Assembly: GCA_035628875.1 (NCBI GenBank)
Contig: DASPIZ010000020.1
Coordinates: 44,848-108,847, forward strand
DNA length: 64,000 bases
From: Ohtaekwangia sp035628875
Lineage (GTDB): Bacteria > Bacteroidota > Bacteroidia > Cytophagales > Cyclobacteriaceae
Direction of reading: 5' to 3'
Under the pieces are notes generated by a model. It saw only the letters and a program-made list of their open reading frames with translations. It was not told the origin of the DNA and did not search any database. Numbering within the stretch: the stretch's first letter is position 1; each line of letters starts with the position of its first letter. The translations under genes were made by a program, and so were the position numbers. Positions 1 to 7,256 of this stretch are shown in pieces.

Positions 1-240
1 TTTGGTAACCTCGAAAGCAAAATGCTGTTTCCCTCGCCCATAATGTGCCGGAGGACTCGTCTTTTCTTTCGAGTCATGAGGATTAAAACACAGTAAAACG
101 GAGGATCCAGCCCGAAAAAAGATATGTTTTCCAGCAACGTAATTGATAACCGGCAGCCCTAGTCGCTCATTATAAAACGTCTTTGCCATTTCCAAATCTC
201 GAACGTAAAGACACGTTTCCTTGATCTTAAGAAACTCCAT
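1..240 (-). CDS. VOC (glyoxalase/bleomycin resistance) family protein, partial
   Basis: The first 80 residues are visible and the C-terminal end runs off the left edge. The N-terminus (MEFLKIKETCLYVRDLEMAK) followed by FYNERLGLPV is the usual opening beta-alpha unit of a vicinal oxygen chelate fold, and HFAFEV near the edge fits the strand that often carries a metal ligand. The usual first-strand histidine is absent, so metal binding is uncertain. Its ATG lies inside the end of the upstream nitronate monooxygenase gene, with a 14-base overlap, so the two are probably co-transcribed. The substrate cannot be told from the sequence. Family placement rests on fold motifs only. Confidence 0.8.
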   Translation of the reverse strand, partial: MEFLKIKETCLYVRDLEMAKTFYNERLGLPVINYVAGKHIFFRAGSSVLLCFNPHDSKEKTSPPAHYGRGKQHFAFEVTK

Positions 241-1174
241 GACACAAGGCTTTTTTTAGTGAATTGTATTCATCCCATATTTCCCTTAAGATCACAGCAG
301 CAGGCTGAATCTTATTTAACGTGGCGGCTACTTGTCCTATCTCCAATTCGCCTTCTTCGAGATTACCTTCAAAGATGCCAATTCGCGAACGGCGTTTTCC
401 CAACAGTTTTATAAGTTCATCCTTTGATGCTCCTTTCATTTCGGCCTGATTCACTGAATCATAAAATTGATTCTTAATCAGGCGCACTGGCGTGAGTTGC
501 TTTAATGTGAGAACCGTATCGCCCTCGGCTGACTGGAGGACTTTCTCTTTGAAGTTATCGTGGGCTGAAGACTCGGCAGCCACAGCAAAGCGACTGCCAA
601 CCTGAACGCCATCGGCCCCCAGCACCTCGGCAGCGAGCATGGCCCGGCCGGAAGCAATGCCGCCGGCTGCGATGAGCGGGATGGTAAGCTTCTCCTTAAT
701 CAACGGAATGAGCACGAGGGAAGTAGTTTCTTCACGACCATTGTGCCCACCTGCTTCGAATCCTTCAGCAACAACAGCATCAACGCCTGCCTGTTGTGCT
801 TTCAGGGCAAACTTTAAACTTGATACTACATGCACTACAATGATCCCTTTATCTTTTAAGTGGGCAGTCCAGGCCGCGGGATTACCAGCTGAAGTAAATA
901 CAATCTTTATCCCTTCCGCAATTATGATTTTCATAATCGCATCAATGTCTGGGTAAAGCAGCGGTACATTAACACCAAAAGATTTATCGGTTGCTGCCTT
1001 ACATTTTTGAATATGTTCCTGCAACACTGCCGGATACATAGAGCCTGATCCGATTAGACCCAAGCCTCCTGCATTGCTTACGGCTGCTGCCAGGCGCCAG
1101 CCACTGCACCAAACCATGCCCGCTTGTACAATGGGCATCTGTATTTTAAATAACTTCTGAATTCTTGTGTTCAT
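227..1174 (-). CDS. Nitronate monooxygenase / FabK-like flavoprotein
   Basis: A 315-residue FMN-dependent TIM-barrel protein of the nitronate monooxygenase (2-nitropropane dioxygenase) family. These enzymes oxidise alkyl nitronates, and close relatives (FabK) act as enoyl-ACP reductases. Seen in the sequence: the opening PIVQAGMVW, the glycine loop GGLGLIGSG near residues 37-45, the family motif EAGGHNG at 140-146 with its conserved histidine, and the phosphate-binding segment AAGGIASG at 169-176 followed by GVQVGSRF. The ATG at 1174 is preferred over a TTG six bases upstream. It overlaps the following VOC gene by 14 bases. Which of the two activities it has cannot be decided here. Confidence 0.85.
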   Translation of the reverse strand: MNTRIQKLFKIQMPIVQAGMVWCSGWRLAAAVSNAGGLGLIGSGSMYPAVLQEHIQKCKAATDKSFGVNVPLLYPDIDAIMKIIIAEGIKIVFTSAGNPAAWTAHLKDKGIIVVHVVSSLKFALKAQQAGVDAVVAEGFEAGGHNGREETTSLVLIPLIKEKLTIPLIAAGGIASGRAMLAAEVLGADGVQVGSRFAVAAESSAHDNFKEKVLQSAEGDTVLTLKQLTPVRLIKNQFYDSVNQAEMKGASKDELIKLLGKRRSRIGIFEGNLEEGELEIGQVAATLNKIQPAAVILREIWDEYNSLKKALCHGVS

Positions 1175-1509
1175 CAGCAAAAGGTAAACGCGAAATCTTA
1201 CAACAAAAGATATTTTAATTTTTTTCCTGCGGAGAATTATTAATCGATTTTTCCAAAAATTTTTACAAGTTTTTTTTCACTGCTAAAGTTGTCCACAAAG
1301 AATGAATTGATAAAATACTATCTAAGTCGTTGATGATCTGTAAATTAAAGCACTCGTAACTAAGGCTGTGGATAAAACTCAAAATTTGTGGATATCTTTT
1401 TCAATTATTTTAAAGGAAAATCTAACTGCCTGAATTTTAAGGTTTTTACATATTCGCAGTATAATCTTACGTTTAAGAATTGGTGTAAATAACTGTCGCA
1501 TCCCTAAAC
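1175..1509. other. AT-rich divergent intergenic region, possible DnaA-binding/origin element
   Basis: A gap of 335 bases without a gene, between the divergent nitronate monooxygenase and TlpA-like genes. It is strongly AT-rich, with long T runs near 1215-1275. It holds three sequences close to the DnaA box TTATCCACA: TTGTCCACA at 1289-1297 (one mismatch), TGTGGATAA at 1367-1375 (exact on the minus strand) and TGTGGATAT at 1387-1395 (one mismatch on the minus strand). It must also carry promoters for both flanking genes, none of which I can place firmly. Several DnaA boxes in about 110 bases of AT-rich DNA is typical of a bacterial origin, but this is inference. Confidence 0.45.
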
Positions 1510-1986
1510 ATGAAAAAATTTTTTCTTTTTCTTCTCCTTTCATTCTCCATGCCAATGTATGGCCAGGAGGCTTCTATAATTAAATTCGAAACGCTCGATA
1601 CGTTACTGAAAAGTCCGTCGCCTGAAGTTATCGTCGTAAACTTTTGGGCGACGTGGTGCGGTCCTTGCATTAAAGAATTACCTCATTTTGAAGAACTCAA
1701 CCGTGCAGGCGATCCTAGAATAAAAGTAATTCTTGTAAACCTTGATTATGCTGATAAAGTGGAAAAGGTGAATTCATTCTTACGAATCAAAAACATAAAA
1801 TCCCCCGTACTACTGCTTGATGAAATCGACTATAATTCCTGGATTGACAAGGTTGATAAAAGCTGGAGTGGAGCCATACCTGCAACCCTTGTTTTGAACA
1901 CTGTAACCGGTAAAAGAAATTTTGTTGAAAAAGAACTTTCCGAATCAGATCTTCAACAACTTATTGAAGAAACTAAAACCAATTGA
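1510..1986 (+). CDS. TlpA/ResA-like thioredoxin-fold protein, secreted
   Basis: A 158-residue exported thiol-disulfide oxidoreductase. An N-terminal signal peptide ends near MYGQ (residues 1-19). The thioredoxin active site is WCGPC with cysteines at 50 and 53, preceded by NFWAT, and a cis-proline loop appears at GAIPATLVLN. Proteins of this type act outside the cytoplasm, usually reducing disulfides in cytochrome c maturation or in oxidised envelope proteins. It lacks a lipobox, so it is probably soluble in the periplasm. The next gene, another thioredoxin-fold protein, begins three bases after this stop, so the two form an operon. The specific partner is unknown. Confidence 0.9.
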   Translation: MKKFFLFLLLSFSMPMYGQEASIIKFETLDTLLKSPSPEVIVVNFWATWCGPCIKELPHFEELNRAGDPRIKVILVNLDYADKVEKVNSFLRIKNIKSPVLLLDEIDYNSWIDKVDKSWSGAIPATLVLNTVTGKRNFVEKELSESDLQQLIEETKTN

Positions 1987-1989
1987 GTT

Positions 1990-2583
1990 ATGAAAAAATT
2001 TGCCCTCCTTATCCCTGCTTTCTTGTTGCTGGCAGCCTTTACACCGAAATATGAGGTTGGTGATGCTGTTTCAGATTTTTCATTAAAAAACGTAGACGGA
2101 AAAAAAATCTCTTTATCCGGATACGCCGACAAGGGCGCGATTATAATTTTTGATTGCAATACCTGTCCCTTTTCAAAAGCATATAACGACCGGATCATCG
2201 CCTTACATACAAAATACAAAGACAAGGGTTACCCGGTCATTGCGATCAATGCAAACGATCCTAAGATCTCGCCTGGTGATTCTTTTGAGCACATGGTTTC
2301 ACAAGCGAAAAACAAGTCGTACACATTTCCTTATTTGATTGACGAAACACAGGAGGTCGCTAAAAGTTTTGGCGCAACCAACACACCCCATGTATTTGTT
2401 GTTAACAAAAAGGGAGATGGATTTGTGGTGGCCTATATCGGTGCAATTGACAATAACAGCAGGGATGCACAATCCGCTGATAAAAAATATGTCGAAGACG
2501 CAGTTGACGCGCTGATCGCAAATCAAACTGTATCACCTTCAAAAACGAAAGCCATTGGCTGCGGCATAAAATATCGGTCGTAA
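1990..2583 (+). CDS. Peroxiredoxin-like thioredoxin family protein
   Basis: A 197-residue exported protein with a signal-like N-terminus (residues 1-17). The AhpC/TSA-type thioredoxin fold carries a CxxC at Cys56 and Cys59 (FDCNTCPFSKAY), and the C-terminus keeps the GCGIKY segment typical of the PRX-like-1 group. That group normally shows NxCPY where this protein has NTCPF. A redox role is likely, but neither peroxidase activity nor the reductant can be inferred. It is translated from the same operon as the TlpA-like gene, and a strong hairpin terminator follows at 2604-2631. Confidence 0.85.
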   Translation: MKKFALLIPAFLLLAAFTPKYEVGDAVSDFSLKNVDGKKISLSGYADKGAIIIFDCNTCPFSKAYNDRIIALHTKYKDKGYPVIAINANDPKISPGDSFEHMVSQAKNKSYTFPYLIDETQEVAKSFGATNTPHVFVVNKKGDGFVVAYIGAIDNNSRDAQSADKKYVEDAVDALIANQTVSPSKTKAIGCGIKYRS

Positions 2584-2603
2584 AACATTTTCAACTTTGA
2601 CAC

Positions 2604-2631
2604 AAAGGATTTATGAAAGTAAATCCTTTTT
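2604..2631 (+). terminator. Rho-independent terminator after the thioredoxin pair
   Basis: A perfect 10-base stem (AAAGGATTTA at 2604-2613 with TAAATCCTTT at 2620-2629) and a six-base loop, ending in a T run. It sits between the stop of the plus-strand thioredoxin gene and the stop of the convergent SMR gene, so it may serve both directions. Confidence 0.8.
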
Positions 2632-2955
2632 CTATGCTGTTTGAGAAACAAACTTTAATCCCACGATAGAACCAATAAGCAACACGATAAAAAATACCCG
2701 CCAGAAAAACGCAGGTTCATTGAACAGGAAAATTCCAATCAGGGTTGTTCCTACAGCACCAATTCCGGTCCATACCGCGTAACCTGTACCGATTGGTATG
2801 GTTTGAATGGCTTTGTTCAATAGCAGAAAACTTATTGTAATACTGATAAAAAAGCCTAATGCCCACCAACGTTGGGTAAAGTTTTCAGAGAGTTTTAAGC
2901 ACGTTGTAAAGGCTACTTCAAATAAGCCCGCAAGAATCAGGTAAAACCAAGCCAT
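2632..2955 (-). CDS. Small multidrug resistance (SMR) transporter, Gdx/SugE-like
   Basis: A 107-residue, four-helix inner-membrane protein that would work as an antiparallel dimer exchanging a cation for protons. The key residues match the guanidinium-exporter (Gdx) branch rather than EmrE: Glu13 in GLFEVAFTT, Ser42, Tyr59 and Trp62 in GTGYAVWTGIGAVGT. The Trp expected at 16 in Gdx proteins is Phe here. The ATG at 2955 was chosen because the 53 residues that could extend it upstream show no family similarity and are not membrane-like. It converges on the thioredoxin operon and has no SMR partner gene beside it. The substrate is inferred from family residues only. Confidence 0.85.
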   Translation of the reverse strand: MAWFYLILAGLFEVAFTTCLKLSENFTQRWWALGFFISITISFLLLNKAIQTIPIGTGYAVWTGIGAVGTTLIGIFLFNEPAFFWRVFFIVLLIGSIVGLKFVSQTA

Positions 2956-3329
2956 AGATGAATTGTTAAATTTCGTGAAACAAATGTACATCGAGATTTG
3001 AGAAAGTAGATCAAGTTTAGCAGGCATCCATATAAAAAAGTCAATATTACATTTCAATGGTATTCTGTGCTTTTTATCACAATTACGCGCTAACAACGTA
3101 TGGTATATACGCAAAAAATAAAAATGATTCAGTCTTAGCAGCTTCGCGTTAAGTTATAGTTTGGTTCAAACTAATGTAAGATTGAAAGGATTCCTGCACA
3201 TAATTAAAAAATTATCCTTATCTGCACGAAATCTTGCATCACGCACTGCGTCACATCATCCTTTGGGCGCATCACCGCATAATAAAAATGGCACGAGTTG
3301 TGTTTCTTTACTGAGTAAACAACGTGAAG
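2956..3329. other. Intergenic region between SMR gene and small secreted protein
   Basis: A gap of 374 bases. It must hold the promoters for the divergent SMR and 3330 genes. I see a short palindrome, GTTTGGTTCAAAC (near 3160), and no convincing RNA structure, riboswitch or further gene. Reading frames through it have no family features. Confidence 0.5.
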
Positions 3330-3716
3330 ATGAAGAAATCAGGACTCCTCCTAACTGTGATGATGATGTTAAGTTTATCTGCCTGGGCATACGATTCAGG
3401 GATCGCTCTTGTTACAGAAAACGGTACCAGTATGAAGGTTTACGTAAACGGCAAGTTATACAATAAAAATCCCGGTAAGTTTGTTCGGGTTCGAAGTACG
3501 CCAGGGCTATTTCATGTTGAAGTGAAAGTGATGAACCCAAAGGATAAGAAGTGGTACACCGTTCGTAAGGATATCCGCGCAGAGAAAGGGTTTGAAGTTC
3601 AGTACACTGTTGCGTTTGTCAATTCAAAACCAACCTTGGTTGAAAGTCGAAAAAACCCGATCTATTCGCGATACTTTTTGAACCCGGCATTGTACAACAA
3701 ACATCATGTGTCATAG
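3330..3716 (+). CDS. Small secreted protein of unknown function
   Basis: A 128-residue protein with a clear signal peptide (MKKSGLLLTVMMMLSLSAWA) and a mature part rich in beta-strand-forming residues. The stretch VYVNGKLYNKNPGKFVRVRS looks like a small beta-sandwich or PEGA-like repeat on the cell surface, but the match is weak. The ATG at 3330 is used; a GTG six bases upstream would only add two residues. It sits alone between divergent and convergent neighbours and gives no context. I do not recognise the family. Confidence 0.7.
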   Translation: MKKSGLLLTVMMMLSLSAWAYDSGIALVTENGTSMKVYVNGKLYNKNPGKFVRVRSTPGLFHVEVKVMNPKDKKWYTVRKDIRAEKGFEVQYTVAFVNSKPTLVESRKNPIYSRYFLNPALYNKHHVS

Positions 3717-3729
3717 CGCATGTCTGGTT

Positions 3730-4032
3730 TTATTTTTTCCGGGTACGAATGACCAATGCTACGACGACAACGATGAGGAGGAAAGTGAAGAAATTACCTC
3801 CGCCAAAGTAAGGTCCACAATCCCACCAGTCCCAGTGGAATATGGATCCGAATAACCAACCTATTCCTCCGAACACAGCGCCAAGTATACCGGCAAAAAT
3901 TCCAAATACGGCTCCGAAAATACCTGCTACCACGCCGAAAAGGCCACCAATAATTCCGATCCATAAAGGAAACGTAACTATGATTAGAACAATGATGAGG
4001 ACGGAGCTTGTCGAGGAGGTTCGTGTTTGCAT
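3730..4032 (-). CDS. Glycine-rich small membrane protein
   Basis: A 100-residue protein with a short polar start, a hydrophobic segment (about residues 10-32), a run of glycine-phenylalanine repeats such as GIFGAVFGIFAGILGAVFGG (about 38-57), an aromatic loop HWDWWDCGPYFGGG and a C-terminal membrane segment ending RTRKK. The GxxxG-like periodicity suggests tightly packed membrane helices. It resembles small membrane proteins often annotated as hypothetical in Bacteroidota. The ending converges on the secreted protein gene with 13 bases between stops. Function unknown. Confidence 0.65.
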   Translation of the reverse strand: MQTRTSSTSSVLIIVLIIVTFPLWIGIIGGLFGVVAGIFGAVFGIFAGILGAVFGGIGWLFGSIFHWDWWDCGPYFGGGNFFTFLLIVVVVALVIRTRKK

Positions 4033-4082
4033 AACTGAAATCGTTTTTACAAAAGCCGTTACAAATCACATACTAGTTTTTT

Positions 4083-4106
4083 AAAACAGGTTTTTGGTCC
4101 TGTTTT
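4083..4106. repeat. Short inverted repeat upstream of the small membrane gene
   Basis: Eight-base arms AAAACAGG (4083-4090) and CCTGTTTT (4099-4106) around an eight-base loop. It lies about 50 bases before the minus-strand gene that starts at 4032 and about 80 bases after the terminator of the fad operon. It could be a backup terminator or a regulatory palindrome; the sequence alone does not decide. Confidence 0.4.
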
Positions 4107-4180
4107 AGACGTTTTGTAAAATGCTGGCTTCATAAACTGTCAGGAAATGAACACCTGATATTTTCAAAACCGTACATCTG

Positions 4181-4211
4181 TAAAAAGAAAAGAGCAGGAT
4201 TTCTCCCGCTC
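4181..4211 (-). terminator. Rho-independent terminator of the fad operon
   Basis: Read on the minus strand: an eight-base stem GAGCGGGA/TCCTGCTC with one G-U pair, a GAAA tetraloop and the tail TTTTCTTTTT. It begins 28 bases past the fadE stop, exactly where the operon should end. Confidence 0.85.
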
Positions 4212-4239
4212 AATTCTCAGTTTAGGTTACTATATTCTT

Positions 4240-6042
4240 TTAAAAAGGGTACTCACCTTTTTGTATCACATGGTCGGCTACCTTTCGTCTTGCCTCTTTT
4301 AAATTGTAAGAGTCGATCTTGGTAAACCTTTTTAGGCCCAAAAGCATGAGTCGTTGTTCATCGCCTGTCGCAAATGCATTGATCGCTTCTCTACCAGCGT
4401 TAGCTGCTTTCGCCATGGCATGATGCAGATAAATCAATGCCATTTCTTTTTGAATTTCACACGCGGCCTCGCCTTTCTTGGAAATTAATTTTTCAACTCT
4501 CAGCAATACCGATTCCGCGATGTAACCTTCAATCAGCATGTCCGCCATGTTCATCAGAATTTCCTGTTCTTCTGAAAGCTTCATCATGAATTTTTGAACG
4601 GCAGCACCTGCGACCATCAATCCGGCCTTTTTCAAGTTGGCAAGTGCTTTCTTTTCCTTTATGAAAATGCCCTCATCTTCCCCGGCTCCGAAATCTGGAA
4701 TCGACATCAGTTCCTTTTGAACCGCCATGGCGGGTGTCATCAGATCGATGGTCCCCTTCATCGCACGTTTTAAAAGCATGTCGATCGTTAGCAATCGATT
4801 AATTTCATTTGTTCCTTCAAAGATGCGATTAATGCGCGCATCCCTGTACGCGCGGTCCATCGGCCCTTCAGCGGAGAATCCCATGCCTCCATAGATCTGA
4901 ACACCTTCATCGACTACAAAATCCAACACTTCCGATCCATGGACTTTTAAAATCGCGCACTCAATCGCAAACTCTTCCAGGGATTTTAAACGCGCTTTTG
5001 CAGGATCCATTCCACCAGCGATAAAAGCATTATACGCATCGTCGATATTTTGACCAGCGCGATAATGTGCTGATTCGGAAGCAAACACTTTTGTTACCTG
5101 TTCAGCGATCTTGTGTTTGATCGCACCAAATGTAGCGATCGGTACACCAAACTGTTTTCTTTCAATAGCGTACCTTGTTGAAATTGAAATTGTTTTTTTG
5201 CTTCCGCCCAATGCGGCGATTCCAAGTTTTATCCGTCCGATGTTAAGAATGTTGACCGCGATTTTAAAACCGTTCTCACGTTCACTCAATAAATTCTCAA
5301 CAGGTACCTTACAATCGTTGAAGAAAATCTGACGGGTAGAGGACCCTTTTATTCCCATCTTCTTTTCCTCTTCATTCATGGTTATGCCACCAAATGCTTT
5401 TTCAATGATAAAAGCGCTGAGGTTTTTATCATTGTCGATCTTGGCGAACACAACAAAAATATCTGCAAAGCCCCCATTGGTGATCCACATCTTCTGACCA
5501 TTGAGGATATAATGCTTGCCATCGGATGTTAAGTTTGCCTTTGTTTTGCCGCTGTTTGCATCTGATCCGGAATCTGGTTCTGTTAAACAATAGGCGGCCT
5601 TCCATTCGCCTGTAGCCAGTTTCGGGATATATTTATTTTTTTGCATTTCATTTCCATAATATAAAATCGGAAGGGTACCAATTCCTGTATGGGCGGATAA
5701 CGCTACGGCTACTGAATGACCAGAGCCAATGACTTCGGCTACCAGCATAGTAGTATTAAAATCCATTCCAAACCCACCGAATTCAGGCGGAATGGACGTT
5801 CCCAACAAACCAAGTTCACCGGCTTTGTCGAGGATGGAAGGCATCAGCTTAGAATCTTTCATCGAATCAATTTCGTCCAGCCTGGGCCATACCTCTTTTG
5901 CCAGAAAATCCTTGCATTGCTGCTCAATCATTTTCTGTTCTTCATTGAATTCTTCTGGTATGAAAATCTCATGTGCCTGAGTTTCGCGAATTAAAAACTC
6001 ACCACCTTTTATCGCCTGGGTAATTTCAGATTTTGTAATCAT
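4240..6042 (-). CDS. fadE: Acyl-CoA dehydrogenase, FadE/VLCAD-like
   Basis: A 600-residue FAD enzyme for the first step of fatty-acid beta-oxidation, acyl-CoA to trans-2-enoyl-CoA. Seen: the N-terminal helical domain, YCLTEPDSGSDA with MWITNGG in the middle beta domain, and a C-terminal helical domain with the catalytic-base region RIFEGTNEINRL. A further C-terminal part of about 150 residues makes it longer than standard 380-residue family members and like the VLCAD/ACAD9 or Bacillus FadE type. The ATG at 6042 is preferred over a TTG at 6048. It is the last gene of marR-fadN-fadA-fadE, starting 24 bases after fadA, with a terminator downstream. The electron acceptor (ETF) is not encoded nearby. 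Confidence 0.9.
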   Translation of the reverse strand: MITKSEITQAIKGGEFLIRETQAHEIFIPEEFNEEQKMIEQQCKDFLAKEVWPRLDEIDSMKDSKLMPSILDKAGELGLLGTSIPPEFGGFGMDFNTTMLVAEVIGSGHSVAVALSAHTGIGTLPILYYGNEMQKNKYIPKLATGEWKAAYCLTEPDSGSDANSGKTKANLTSDGKHYILNGQKMWITNGGFADIFVVFAKIDNDKNLSAFIIEKAFGGITMNEEEKKMGIKGSSTRQIFFNDCKVPVENLLSERENGFKIAVNILNIGRIKLGIAALGGSKKTISISTRYAIERKQFGVPIATFGAIKHKIAEQVTKVFASESAHYRAGQNIDDAYNAFIAGGMDPAKARLKSLEEFAIECAILKVHGSEVLDFVVDEGVQIYGGMGFSAEGPMDRAYRDARINRIFEGTNEINRLLTIDMLLKRAMKGTIDLMTPAMAVQKELMSIPDFGAGEDEGIFIKEKKALANLKKAGLMVAGAAVQKFMMKLSEEQEILMNMADMLIEGYIAESVLLRVEKLISKKGEAACEIQKEMALIYLHHAMAKAANAGREAINAFATGDEQRLMLLGLKRFTKIDSYNLKEARRKVADHVIQKGEYPF

Positions 6043-6065
6043 GATCAACTCATATTATGGGTTTC

Positions 6066-7238
6066 TTAATTCAAAAGTTCGTATACACCGGCTACACCTT
6101 GTCCGCCGCCAACACATGCCGTTACAAGTCCATATTTTCTATTTTGTCTCCGGAGTTCGTTAAACATTTGCACAGACAATCGTGCGCCGGAAGAACCCAA
6201 CGGATGGCCTACTGCAATTGCTCCTCCATTCGGATTTAGTTTGGCAGGATCGATTCCTAGTTCACGAACTACCGCCAGCGATTGTGCTGCGAACGCTTCG
6301 TTCAATTCCACGACGTCGATATCGTTAAGACTTTTACCTGCAATTTTCAACGCTTTCGGAACGGCTGCCACAGGTCCAATGCCCATGATGGATGGATCTA
6401 CACCTGCGGAAGCGTATCCGAGCATTCTTGCGATGGGTTTTAGATTCAATTGGTTCACCATCTTCTCAGACATGACCATTACGAATGCAGCACCGTCTGA
6501 AGTTTGAGAGGAGTTACCTGCCGTTACAGAGCCGCCTATGGCAAAAACGGGTTTTAATTTAGCCAGCGCTTCGCGTGTTGTATCGGCACGAACACCCTCA
6601 TCGGTGTCTACAACAAATTCGCGTGTCTTCTTTTTGTTATCATCTACATAAACTTCCTTTACCTGGATGGGAACAATTTCATTTTTGAATTTTCCTTCCT
6701 TGATGGCTGCGGCTGCTTTTCGATGCGATTCAAAAGCAAAATTATCCTGATCTTCTCTTGATACATTGTATTTCTTCGCCACCGCTTCTGCAGTTAAGCC
6801 CATGCTCGTGTAATAGCTCGGGTGGTCTTTCGCAATGGTATAATTCAATGCTGTTCTCCATCCCATCACAGGAACAAGTGACATGGATTCTGTTCCGCCT
6901 GCAATAATCACATCGGCTTGACCGGCATGAATTCTTGCACACGCAATGTGAATGGCTTCAATGCCTGAGCCACAATAGCGATTGATTACCATGCCTGGAA
7001 CATCAATGCCCAGCGCGAGAAGAGAAATCATGCGCCCCATCTGCATTCCCTGTTCTGCTTCCTGCACGGCATTTCCGACGATAAGGTCATCGACCATTTT
7101 ATTTTCTACACCTGGTACGGCTTGTACAAGATGTTTGATGACATCAGCAGCTAAATCGTCGGGACGTACAAAGCGGAAGCCCCCTTTTTTTGCTTTACCA
7201 ACTGCTGTTCTATATCCTGCAACTATGTAGGCGTTCAT
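6066..7238 (-). CDS. fadA: 3-ketoacyl-CoA thiolase
   Basis: A 390-residue thiolase that cleaves 3-ketoacyl-CoA with CoA to acetyl-CoA and a shortened acyl-CoA, the last step of each beta-oxidation cycle. The nucleophilic cysteine lies in NRYCGSGIEAI (near residue 92), the conserved histidine in GHPLGSSGAR (near 345) and the acid-base cysteine in CVGGGQG near the C-terminus. Its length equals the family norm. The gene lies 18 bases downstream of fadN. Because its partner FadN carries hydratase and dehydrogenase activities, the two can complete the cycle. It could also act as an acetoacetyl-CoA thiolase, but the operon argues for fatty-acid degradation. Confidence 0.95.
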   Translation of the reverse strand: MNAYIVAGYRTAVGKAKKGGFRFVRPDDLAADVIKHLVQAVPGVENKMVDDLIVGNAVQEAEQGMQMGRMISLLALGIDVPGMVINRYCGSGIEAIHIACARIHAGQADVIIAGGTESMSLVPVMGWRTALNYTIAKDHPSYYTSMGLTAEAVAKKYNVSREDQDNFAFESHRKAAAAIKEGKFKNEIVPIQVKEVYVDDNKKKTREFVVDTDEGVRADTTREALAKLKPVFAIGGSVTAGNSSQTSDGAAFVMVMSEKMVNQLNLKPIARMLGYASAGVDPSIMGIGPVAAVPKALKIAGKSLNDIDVVELNEAFAAQSLAVVRELGIDPAKLNPNGGAIAVGHPLGSSGARLSVQMFNELRRQNRKYGLVTACVGGGQGVAGVYELLN

Positions 7239-7256
7239 CTTTTTGAAATTTTAGTT

